DNA of 64,000 nt. It comes from Flavobacterium lacus (GTDB taxonomy: Bacteria > Bacteroidota > Bacteroidia > Flavobacteriales > Flavobacteriaceae). The notes under the pieces were generated by a model. It was not told the origin of the DNA. It saw only the letters and a program-made list of their open reading frames with translations, and ran no database searches. The DNA lies in the NCBI RefSeq assembly GCF_003268815.1, contig NZ_QLSV01000006.1, forward strand, positions 124,001 to 188,000, written 5' to 3'. Shown here one piece after another: positions 46,961 to 55,900 of the stretch. Positions within the stretch are counted from its first letter, which is position 1. Each line of letters starts with the position of its first letter. Position numbers and translations under genes: made by a program.

Positions 46961-47158
46961 TTAAATATATTCTTCACACTCAACTTTCTTGTTTTGCATC
47001 CAAACACAATTGCTGTTGTTCAAACAATTGCTGCAGATACCAACCACTATTATTTTATTTTCAAAATGAGATGAAACAGTGACTTTTTTTTCATAGTTCA
47101 TTTCTGTCAATAGCATGTCCTTCCTTTTTTCAAAGGATTGGGTTTTTAGAATCTCCAT
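46961..47158 (-). CDS. small cysteine-motif protein, first gene of the gdhA operon
   Basis: The 65-residue protein ends in VVGICSNCLNNSNCVWMQNK followed by a fourth Cys in CEEY. The CxxC plus CxW plus CE pattern suggests a small metal or Fe-S site. I recall similar short proteins in Bacteroidetes but cannot name a family. The N-terminal half is charged and without signal peptide. It starts about 25 bases after the start site predicted from the sigma-54 element, and gdhA follows 11 bases after its stop, so it is likely a real leader gene of the operon. Confidence 0.6.
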   Translation of the reverse strand: MEILKTQSFEKRKDMLLTEMNYEKKVTVSSHFENKIIVVGICSNCLNNSNCVWMQNKKVECEEYI

Positions 47159-47190
47159 AATAATTATAAACTTGTTTTCGAACCTAGACT

Positions 47191-47208
47191 ATACAAGGTG
47201 TGTGCCAA
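47191..47208 (-). promoter_or_regulatory. sigma-54 (RpoN) -24/-12 promoter of the gdhA operon
   Basis: On the minus strand TTGGCACACACCTTGTAT matches TGGCAC-N5-TTGCA closely: GG at -24 and, 10 bases later, GT in place of the usual GC. The first gene of the operon starts 33 bases past this element. The adjacent operon encodes a sigma-54 activator. Confidence 0.7.
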
Positions 47209-47217
47209 AAGAAATTG

Positions 47218-47236
47218 ACAGCAAAAATGTTGCTGT
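47218..47236. promoter_or_regulatory. inverted repeat upstream of the sigma-54 promoter, possible activator site
   Basis: ACAGCAA (47218-47224) and TTGCTGT (47230-47236) are perfect 7-bp arms with a 5-base spacer. Outer AATTGA (47213-47218) and TCAATT (47240-47245) extend the dyad loosely. It lies about 10-30 bases upstream of the -24 box, closer than is usual for an enhancer, but it is the best dyad in the spacer. Confidence 0.5.
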
Positions 47237-47323
47237 AAATCAATTGATTGGCGAAAATATTTAAAAGAGAGGTTGGTTTTTTACCGAGGAGTAAAGTATC
47301 GACCGGTTCATTTTTACCCGATT

Positions 47324-48649
47324 TTATTGAAGTTTTTGACGGAGTGTTTTCCGATCAATTTGAAGAATTTCTGCCGCTTTGGTTTTGTTGTTGTTTACAG
47401 CCGATAACACTTTTAAAATGTGTGCTTTTTCAATTTCGTGAAGTGGTTTCAAATGAGCACTTTCTGAGGGTTGTTTGTATTTTAATTGTTTCGGAATTAA
47501 GTCAACATCAATTTCGTGATCACACAGCACAATTAATCGTTGCATAATATTTTCTAATTCCCGAACGTTTCCTGGCCAATCGTGACGGGTTAGAAGGTCT
47601 ATTGCTTTTGGAGTAATGGTAATGTTCGATTTTCCATATTCTTTTTCATATTTCTTTATAAAGGTATTGATTAAAGGGAGTAAATCCGATTTTCGATTTC
47701 GTAAAGGTGTCGATTCAATACTCACCACATTCAATCGATAATATAGATCTTCTCTGAAAGTTCCGTTTTTAATCATATTCTGTAAGTTGCTGTTGGTAGC
47801 AGAAATAATTCTAATTTCAATTTTTTCTGCTAGTTGAGAACCAATCCTTGTGATTTCTTTTTCTTGTAATACCCTCAATAATCTACTTTGGACGGTTAAT
47901 GAGGCATTTCCAATTTCATCCAAAAATATAGTTCCGCCCGTGGCCGCGTGAAACAAACCTTTTGTCGTTTCATTTGCACCGGTGAAAGCTCCTTTTACAT
48001 AACCAAATAATTCCGATTCCAGTAAAGTTTCGGGTATTCCACCACAATTTACAGTTATAAATGGTTGTGAGGCAAAACGACCATTGTAGTGAATCGCCCT
48101 TGCAATCAGTTCTTTTCCGGTTCCGCTTTCTCCTTCGATTAAAACGGTTACACGATTGTCTTTTACACGTTCAATTACATCAATTAGTTTAAAATGTTCT
48201 TCAGAATCACCTACAATTCCGCTATAAAATGGTTCTTTTAGAACTTTTTTCTCAATGGTTTGATTCGTATTTTGAACAGCATTCTTCAAACACATTTGAA
48301 TGGCTTTTTTCAATTCTTCGCTGGTAAAAGGTTTAGTTAAATAGTCCAACGCCCCTGATTTTACTGCATTTATCGCCGTATCTACCGACGGAAAACCAGT
48401 AATAACCAATTTTGGTATGGAAGGAAAATGTTCCGAAGCATATTTAATTAACTCAATCCCATTAATTTCAGGCATTTGCAAGTCGGTAATCAGCAAATCA
48501 ATTGAAGTAGATTTTAAAACCTCAATCGCCTCATGAACTGATGAAGCTTTGTAGGCATGAAAATTAAATGATTTCAAATTGCGTTGAAGCAGTTCTAACA
48601 TATCATAATTATCATCCACAATTAGAATATTTTCTTTTTTAAGTTTCAT
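47324..48649 (-). CDS. sigma-54-dependent response regulator (NtrC family)
   Basis: The 441-residue protein has a receiver domain (5-120) with acidic pocket VDDN and phospho-acceptor Asp56 in LLITDLQMPE. The AAA+ sigma-54 interaction domain has GESGTGKELIARAIH (Walker A), GAFTGA (the sigma-54 contact loop, intact) and GGTIFLDEIGN. The C-terminal Fis-type helix-turn-helix is NNKTKAAEILQIDRKTLRQK. It activates RpoN promoters after phosphorylation. It is transcribed 5 bases after the histidine kinase gene, and the nearest sigma-54 promoter candidate is just downstream of it at 47191. Confidence 0.95.
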   Translation of the reverse strand: MKLKKENILIVDDNYDMLELLQRNLKSFNFHAYKASSVHEAIEVLKSTSIDLLITDLQMPEINGIELIKYASEHFPSIPKLVITGFPSVDTAINAVKSGALDYLTKPFTSEELKKAIQMCLKNAVQNTNQTIEKKVLKEPFYSGIVGDSEEHFKLIDVIERVKDNRVTVLIEGESGTGKELIARAIHYNGRFASQPFITVNCGGIPETLLESELFGYVKGAFTGANETTKGLFHAATGGTIFLDEIGNASLTVQSRLLRVLQEKEITRIGSQLAEKIEIRIISATNSNLQNMIKNGTFREDLYYRLNVVSIESTPLRNRKSDLLPLINTFIKKYEKEYGKSNITITPKAIDLLTRHDWPGNVRELENIMQRLIVLCDHEIDVDLIPKQLKYKQPSESAHLKPLHEIEKAHILKVLSAVNNNKTKAAEILQIDRKTLRQKLQ

Positions 48650-48654
48650 GCTAA

Positions 48655-49746
48655 TTATTTTAGAGGTAATTTAATGCTGAAAATAGTTCCTTTCGGTTTA
48701 TTGTCCAATGCTTCAATAGTTCCTTGGTGACTTTTAATGATGCCATGCACTACGCTTAATCCTAATCCGGTTCCTTCACCAATAGGTTTTGTGGTGAAAA
48801 ATGGTTCAAAGATTTTATGTTTAATTTCATCGTCAATCCCTTTTCCGTTGTCTTTAATTTCTATGACAAAATGATTTTTAGTTGAAAAAACATTTACGTG
48901 AATCTCACTTTTTGGAGGTGAGACGTAAATGGCATTTAAAAGAATATTAAACAACACTTGAGTGAGTTGAATGTTGTCAATTTGTGCTTTAATGTCATCA
49001 TCCGTGCAGCTATATTTATAAGTGATGTCACCTTTTTTAAAATTCGGACCTAGTAATGTTAAGGCTTGCATGATAATGGGTTTTACTGCAAAAACACTTT
49101 TATTTTGAGGCATTTCACAAGAAAAAAACATAAGATTTTTAACTATTTCACGAGAATAAATGGCTGCATTTATAATTTTTGAAATATCGCGGTCAATTTG
49201 ATCATTGCTGTTTTGTTGCTTAATCAATTCAGCAAATCCTAAAATATTTCCAAGTGGTGTATTCAATTCATGGGCGATTCCGGCAGTAATTTCGCCTAAA
49301 ATCGATAGCCGATCCACCCTTTCTGCACTTCTTTTGAGATGAGCTTCTTTCAGTTGGTTTTCCTTTTTTTCTAAGTAGAAACCAACTTCATAACATACTT
49401 TTTTTAATAATTTTTTTTCATCATCCAAAAAATCATTTTCAGTAAAAATAGCTGCTGGATAGTGAATTTTTATTTCGCCAACAATAGTGTTTTCAATAAG
49501 CAAATTATCTTTCACGAAAATAGTCTGTTCAATATTTTCATTTGTAGAAAAACACAACTCTTTAAATGAAATTTCTGCTATTGCCTGTTCAGAAAAACGC
49601 CATGCCTCTTTCAGTCTAAACGCAATTGCAACAAATACTTCTTCATTAAGTAACTCCTGTTGATTAAGAATGTTGGTCACTTCATAGAGACAACTCAGTT
49701 CTTTAATCCGTTCGGTTAATTTTTCTTGTGTTGAAAATTGATTCAT
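48655..49746 (-). CDS. cytoplasmic sensor histidine kinase (NtrB-like)
   Basis: The 363-residue protein has no membrane segment. Residues 1-130 form a GAF-like sensor region (KELSCLYEVTNILNQQ). The HisKA domain has the phospho-acceptor His159 in GIAHELNTPLGNILGF, followed by HATPase with QVLFNILLNAIYVS (N box), EIKDNGKGID (G1), FEPFFTTK (F box) and GEGTGLGLSVVHGI (G2). It should phosphorylate the adjacent NtrC-like regulator in response to an intracellular signal not identifiable here. The two genes form an operon. Confidence 0.93.
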   Translation of the reverse strand: MNQFSTQEKLTERIKELSCLYEVTNILNQQELLNEEVFVAIAFRLKEAWRFSEQAIAEISFKELCFSTNENIEQTIFVKDNLLIENTIVGEIKIHYPAAIFTENDFLDDEKKLLKKVCYEVGFYLEKKENQLKEAHLKRSAERVDRLSILGEITAGIAHELNTPLGNILGFAELIKQQNSNDQIDRDISKIINAAIYSREIVKNLMFFSCEMPQNKSVFAVKPIIMQALTLLGPNFKKGDITYKYSCTDDDIKAQIDNIQLTQVLFNILLNAIYVSPPKSEIHVNVFSTKNHFVIEIKDNGKGIDDEIKHKIFEPFFTTKPIGEGTGLGLSVVHGIIKSHQGTIEALDNKPKGTIFSIKLPLK

Positions 49747-49794
49747 CTTAGTATGATTTTATGGCATTATTAATCGGGTAAAAATTACTCACTT

Positions 49795-49802
49795 CAAAGG
49801 TA
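49795..49802 (-). promoter_or_regulatory. -7 element upstream of the histidine kinase operon
   Basis: On the minus strand TACCTTTG matches TAnnTTTG, 48 bases before the start codon at 49746. No matching -33 box. Confidence 0.4.
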
Positions 49803-49914
49803 TTCAAAAATTAGGATAGCTTATTAATTATCGAAGTTTAAAATAGTTTTCTAACTTGATAATTTTGATTTAAGAGGAATTGAAATTTATTTTTTTTATT
49901 ATCCTTAACTCGCT

Positions 49915-49922
49915 TACCTTTG
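49915..49922 (+). promoter_or_regulatory. -7 element upstream of maeB
   Basis: TACCTTTG matches TAnnTTTG and lies 27 bases before the maeB ATG. The -33 region is a run of T. Confidence 0.5.
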
Positions 49923-49949
49923 TGAGTCAATCATAGAAGAACCAAATTC

Positions 49950-52247
49950 ATGCACAAAGACAGTAAACGAAGAGAAGCCCTTTTATACCACGCCAAACCA
50001 ACTCCCGGAAAAATTCAAGTGGTTCCAACCAAAAAATATGCAACACAACGTGATTTGTCGTTGGCCTATTCACCCGGTGTGGCCGAACCTTGTTTGGAAA
50101 TTGCCAAAGATGTCAACAACGTTTATAAATACACCGCCAAAGGAAACTTGGTAGCCGTAATCACCAACGGAACGGCTGTTTTAGGCTTAGGCGATATTGG
50201 TCCGGAAGCTTCAAAACCCGTGATGGAAGGAAAGGCATTACTCTTTAAAATTTTTGCAGACATCGACGTGTTTGATATTGAAGTGGGCACCAAAGACATT
50301 GATGCTTTTATCGAAACCGTAAAAAATATTGCTCCCACTTTTGGGGGGATAAATTTAGAGGATATCAAAGCTCCCGAATCATTTGAAATCGAACGCCGTT
50401 TGGTGCAAGAGTTAAATATTCCGGTAATGCACGATGATCAGCATGGAACGGCAATTATTTCTTCAGCAGCCTTATTAAATGCATTAGAATTGGCCGGAAA
50501 AAATATAGCGAAAATTAAAGTGGTAGTTTCAGGTGCGGGTTCTGCAGCATTAGCTTGTGCTAATTTGTATCTTTTACTTGGCTTAAAAGCCGAAAATATA
50601 ATTATGTTTGATCGTGATGGTGTTTTGCACGCGGAACGAACAGACTTATCTCCTTTACAACAAAAGTATACTTCCGGAAAAAAAGGAACCGATTTGCAAA
50701 CAGCTTTGATCAATGCTGATGTCTTTCTGGGTTTATCTGCCGGAAATATCCTCACATCCGAAATGCTTTTAGGAATGGCCAATGACCCAATCGTTTTTGC
50801 CATGGCAAATCCGATTCCTGAAATTGATTATAATGTTGCGATAAATACCCGAAAAGACATCATTATGGCAACTGGTCGTTCAGATCATCCTAACCAAGTG
50901 AATAACGTGCTTGGTTTTCCGTATATTTTTAGAGGAGCGTTGGATGTCAGAGCGACAAAAATAAATGAAGCGATGAAAATGGCCGCTGTTCGTGCCTTAG
51001 CATTATTAGCAAAAATGCCTGTACCTGAGCAAGTGAATATCGCTTACGGCGAAACCAAATTGAATTTTGGTCGCGATTATATTATTCCAAAACCATTCGA
51101 CCCACGCTTGATAACCATTGTTGCTCCGGCAGTTGCAAAAGCCGCGATGGAGTCCGGTGTGGCCCAAAATCCTATTTTAGATTGGGATAAATATGAAGAA
51201 GAATTGGCTGAACGATTAGGCTCTGATAACAAGATGGTTCGACTTTTGGCTAATCGTGCTAAAACCGAACCAAAACGAATCATTTTTGCCGAAGCTGACC
51301 ATTTAGATGTTTTGAAAGCTGCTCAAATTGTGATGGAAGAAGGAATTGGTAAGCCGATTTTACTCGGAAATAAAGAAATTATTTTAGAACTAAAAGAAGA
51401 AATCGGTTTTGATGTTGAAGTGCCCATTTTAGACCCTAAAACAAAAGAATGTGACGATAAGCGAATGCAATATGCCACTACTTTTTGGGAAAGCAGAAAA
51501 CGAAGAGGAATTTCGTTACTAGATGCTCAAAAATGGATGAGAGAACGCAATTATTTTGCCGCAATGATGGTCAACGAAGGTGAAGCAGATGCTTTAGTAA
51601 CGGGCTATTCCAGAAGTTATCCGGCTGTCGTTAAGCCAATTATGGAGTTAATTGATAAAGCTCCCGGTGTCAGTCGAATTGCCACAACAAATATGATGAT
51701 GACCAATCGCGGACCCATATTTTTCTCGGATACTGCCATTAATGTTGATCCAACTGCTGATGATTTAGCAAAAATTGCTTTGATGACAGCCAAAACAGTG
51801 AGAATGTTCGGAATGCAGCCTGTTGTAGCCATGGTTTCCTATTCAAATTTTGGTTCATCAAGTAATGAAAGTGCCGTGAAAGTGCGTCAGGCCGTGGCTT
51901 ATCTTCATAAATATTATCCTGATTTAATTGTTGACGGCGAAATTCAAGCCGATTTTGCATTAAATCCTGAAATGTTAAAAGATAAATTTCCATTTTCAAA
52001 ATTAGCCGGAAAAAAGGTAAATACGCTAATTTTTCCCAATTTAGAAGCTGCCAATATAAATTATAAAATGCTGAAAGAATTATATAAAGTTGATTCAATT
52101 GGTCCAATTATGCTGGGACTAGACAAGCCTGTTCACATTTTTCAATTGGGAGCCAGTGTAGAAGAAATGGTTAACATGGCAGCCGTTGCGGTAGTAGATG
52201 CTCAGGAAAAAGAAAAGCGTTATAAGTCCATTAAAGTGAGTTTTTAA
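49950..52247 (+). CDS. maeB: NADP-dependent malic enzyme with C-terminal phosphotransacetylase-like domain
   Basis: The 765-residue fusion has a malic N-terminal domain with SPGVAEPCLEIAKD, GLGDIGPEASKPVMEGKA and FGGINLEDIKAPESFEIE. An NAD(P)-binding domain has VVSGAGSAALACANLYL. A phosphate acetyl/butyryl-transferase-like domain runs from about residue 430 to the end. It oxidatively decarboxylates malate to pyruvate. In this family the third domain is regulatory (acetyl-CoA sensing) rather than an active transferase. The length is typical of MaeB. It is divergent from the two-component system. Confidence 0.95.
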   Translation: MHKDSKRREALLYHAKPTPGKIQVVPTKKYATQRDLSLAYSPGVAEPCLEIAKDVNNVYKYTAKGNLVAVITNGTAVLGLGDIGPEASKPVMEGKALLFKIFADIDVFDIEVGTKDIDAFIETVKNIAPTFGGINLEDIKAPESFEIERRLVQELNIPVMHDDQHGTAIISSAALLNALELAGKNIAKIKVVVSGAGSAALACANLYLLLGLKAENIIMFDRDGVLHAERTDLSPLQQKYTSGKKGTDLQTALINADVFLGLSAGNILTSEMLLGMANDPIVFAMANPIPEIDYNVAINTRKDIIMATGRSDHPNQVNNVLGFPYIFRGALDVRATKINEAMKMAAVRALALLAKMPVPEQVNIAYGETKLNFGRDYIIPKPFDPRLITIVAPAVAKAAMESGVAQNPILDWDKYEEELAERLGSDNKMVRLLANRAKTEPKRIIFAEADHLDVLKAAQIVMEEGIGKPILLGNKEIILELKEEIGFDVEVPILDPKTKECDDKRMQYATTFWESRKRRGISLLDAQKWMRERNYFAAMMVNEGEADALVTGYSRSYPAVVKPIMELIDKAPGVSRIATTNMMMTNRGPIFFSDTAINVDPTADDLAKIALMTAKTVRMFGMQPVVAMVSYSNFGSSSNESAVKVRQAVAYLHKYYPDLIVDGEIQADFALNPEMLKDKFPFSKLAGKKVNTLIFPNLEAANINYKMLKELYKVDSIGPIMLGLDKPVHIFQLGASVEEMVNMAAVAVVDAQEKEKRYKSIKVSF

Positions 52248-52274
52248 CTAAATTTTAGGATATTAATCGTTTTG

Positions 52275-52307
52275 TTGATTAATAATTAAAGATTTTTGTT
52301 ACATTTG
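52275..52307 (+). promoter_or_regulatory. promoter of ruvA
   Basis: TACATTTG (52300-52307) matches TAnnTTTG exactly; TTG at 52275-52277 is a possible -33 box at 22 bases. It lies 20 bases before the ruvA ATG. Confidence 0.55.
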
Positions 52308-52327
52308 AAAACTAACTTTTAGTTTAC

Positions 52328-52909
52328 ATGATTGCTCACATACAAGGTCGTTTGGTGGAAAAAACACCTACCGATGTAGTCATTGACTGCAACGGGGTGG
52401 GGTATCAACTGCATATTTCATTGCATACTTTTTCACTTATTCCAGATTCAGATACTATTAAATTATTTACGTATCTTCAGATTAAAGAAGATGCACATAC
52501 CTTGTTTGGTTTTGTCGAAAAATCAGAAAGAGAGATTTTCAAACTCTTACTTTCCGTTTCCGGAATTGGAGCTAGTATTGCCAGAACAATGCTTTCGTCA
52601 ATGGAACCAAAGCAAATACTGCAAGCCTTAGCCAATGGCGATGTCCATACCATTCAATCCATCAAAGGAATTGGAGCAAAAACAGCACAACGGGCTATCT
52701 TAGATTTAAAAGAAAAAGTGTTAAAGGTGTATGATTTAGATGAAGTTTCGATGTCTTTAAACAATACAAATAAAGATGAAGCGTTATCTGCCTTGGAGGT
52801 TTTAGGTTTTAACAAAAAATTGGCAGAAAGAGTGGTAGAAAAAATTGTGAAAGAGAATCCTGATGCCACCATTGAAACAATAATTAAACAAGCATTAAAA
52901 AATTTATAA
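52328..52909 (+). CDS. ruvA: Holliday junction DNA helicase subunit RuvA
   Basis: The 193-residue protein has the three RuvA domains. First is an OB fold (HIQGRLVEKTPTDVVIDCNG, GYQLHISL). Second is a double helix-hairpin-helix region (LLSVSGIGASIARTMLSSM; IKGIGAKTAQRAILDLKEK). Third is a small C-terminal domain (EALSALEVLGFNKKLAERVV) that binds RuvB. It recognises Holliday junctions and loads RuvB. sprA begins three bases after its stop codon, so the two are probably cotranscribed. Confidence 0.97.
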   Translation: MIAHIQGRLVEKTPTDVVIDCNGVGYQLHISLHTFSLIPDSDTIKLFTYLQIKEDAHTLFGFVEKSEREIFKLLLSVSGIGASIARTMLSSMEPKQILQALANGDVHTIQSIKGIGAKTAQRAILDLKEKVLKVYDLDEVSMSLNNTNKDEALSALEVLGFNKKLAERVVEKIVKENPDATIETIIKQALKNL

Positions 52910-52912
52910 TTC

Positions 52913-55900
52913 TTGAAAACTACGTATAATTTTAATTTTTTTGTGTCATTGAAAGCATGCTTTTTTTGGCCCATGTTTTTTATAAGTTTTGCCGCATTTT
53001 CTCAAGTTGATGAGAATGAAACCCCAACAGATTCGGTTGGTTATAATACAGGAAAAGTAGTATTAAGCAATCCGCCAAGTATTGTTTCGGCATATACGTA
53101 TGACCCCGTAACCGACCGCTATATTTACAATAGTAAAATTGGAGAATTCAACATCAACTATCCGGTTATTCTCACCCCTAAAGAATATGAAGAGTTAGTG
53201 CTTCGCGAGTCGATGCGTAATTATTTTAAACAAAAATTAGATGCAATCGATGGGAAAAAAGAAGGGGCAGAAGATGGGAAAAAAGATTTATTGCCACGCT
53301 ACTATGTAAATTCTGGTTTTTTTGAAACAATTTTCGGAAGTAACACGATCGATGTTCAGCCGAGAGGGTCTGTTGAAATGGATCTAGGGGTTCGCTACAC
53401 AAAACAAGATAATCCCTCCTTTTCGCCAAGGAATAGAACAACAACTACCTTTGATTTTGATCAACGGATAAATATGAGTTTAACCGGTAAAGTGGGAACG
53501 AGGTTAAATGTGAATGCTAATTATGATACACAATCTACGTTTGCTTTTCAAAACCTTATAAAGCTAGAATACACCCCGGATGAGGATGCAATTTTGCAAA
53601 AAATAGAAGTAGGTAACGTTAGTATGCCTTTAAATAATACGCTCATTCGCGGAGCTCAAAGTTTATTTGGGGTAAAAGCTCAGTTTCAATTTGGACGAAC
53701 AACAATTACCGGAGTTTTTTCTGAACAAAAGTCACAAACACGTTCAGTAACTGCTGAAGGAGGAGGAACAGTCCAAGATTTTCAAATGTTTGCTTTGGAG
53801 TATGATTCAGACAGACACTTTTTTCTTTCTCAATATTTCAGAAACAGATATGATGGCTCGTTAAGGCAATATCCAATGATTGATAGTCGTGTACAAATTA
53901 CACGGATTGAAGTTTGGATAACCAATCGTCAAAATAGAATAAACACTTCACAAGAAGGAAATAATTTAAGAAATATAATTGCTCTTCAGGATTTAGGTGA
54001 GGCACAATTACCGGGATTATCTGATGCAGAAGTTGTTGGAATTAGTCCAATACCGGGAGGCTTTTTTAACGTTATTGCCAATACACCATCAAAAAACTCG
54101 AATAACGATTTTGACCCGGCTTTGATTCAAAACGGAAATGGTTTGCTGCGTCCTCAAATTAGAGAAATTGTGACCTCCAATGAAGGTTTTAATTACAATG
54201 CCGTTGAAGGGTTAGATTATTCTAAATTGGAGAACGCTAGAAAGTTAACCACGAATGAATTCACATACCATCCGCAATTAGGATATATTTCGCTTCAACA
54301 AAAATTAGCAAACGATGAAGTTATTGCCGTGGCTTATCAATATACAATAGGAGATGATGTTTATCAAGTGGGTGAGTTTGGTAACGATGGGGTTGAATCA
54401 ACTGTAGTAGACCCCGGGACAAATATTCCTGTCACACAATGTTTGATTCTGAAAATGTTGAAAAGTAATTTAACAAATGTTGAAAAACCAATATGGAATT
54501 TAATGATGAAAAACATCTACCAAATTCCGGGTGCTTTTCAGTTAGATCAGGAAGATTTCAGGTTCAATATTTTATATTCTGATCCGTCACCTTTAAATTA
54601 TATCACATTAACTAATCCACTTCCATCTCCTGAGGATGAAGTTTCTGAAACACCATTGCTACGAGTTTTTAACGTGGACCGTTTAAATTACACCAACGAC
54701 CCGCAGCAAGGGGGAGATGGATTTTTTGATTTTATCCCAGGATTGACAGTTGATAGTCAAAATGGACGATTGATTTTCACAACCGTTGAACCTTTCGGGA
54801 AGCATTTATTTGATAAATTGAAATCGACTTCGGGAGAGGATTACAACAATACGGTTACAGGGTATAATGCCAATCAAAACAAATACGTTTACCGAAAAAT
54901 GTATCGAAGTACACAAGCCGATGCACTTCAAGAAAGCGAAAAAAATAAATTTTTGCTTCGTGGGCGTTATAAGTCATCAGGCGGAGACGGAATTCCCATT
55001 GGTGCATTCAATGTGCCAAGAGGGTCAGTGGTTGTTACAGCGGGAGGGCGAACATTAGCGGAAGGGATTGATTATACAGTAAATTATCAGTTGGGGAGGG
55101 TTCGGATTTTAGACCCTTCTTTACAAGCATCCGGAACACCAATTAATATTTCTGTTGAAAATAACTCTGTTTTCGGTCAGCAAACCAGGCGTTTTATGGG
55201 CGTTAATGTGGATCATAAATTTTCAGATAAATTTCAAGTTGGGGCTACCTATTTGAGGATGACTGAAAGGCCTTTTACACAGAAATCAAGTTTTGGACAA
55301 GAATCTGTCAACAATTCGATTTTTGGATTCAATGGAAATTATTCAGCAGAACTTCCTTTTTTAACCCGATTAGTAAATAAATTACCAAATATAGATACGG
55401 ATGTTCCTTCCAATATCTCCGTTCGTGGAGAAGTTGCCTTCTTAAAGCCGGGCACGCCAAAAGCAGATAATTTTGATGGTGAATCTACCCTATATGTCGA
55501 TGATTTTGAAGGTTCTCAAACCACTATTGACATGAAGTCAGCTTTGGCTTGGAGTCTCTCTAGTGTGCCTTTGAATAATAATGAAAGTACCTACAATTTT
55601 GGGGAGACTCTTACAGGAAGAAATACCGGTTTTAAGCGAGCAAAATTAGCTTGGTATACCGTTGATCCAATTTTCTACACCAGTCAGAGACCTACTGGCA
55701 TTTCCGATGATGAAATGGCTTTAAACAAGACCAGAAGAATTTTTATCAATGAAATTTTTCCGGTAACCGATATTGCTCAAGGACAACAAACGGTTATTAA
55801 TACATTGGATTTAACTTATTTCCCCACAGAAAGAGGACCTTACAATTACAATCCTGAAACTACCACCGCTAACACATTACCAAATCCTGAAACTAATTTT

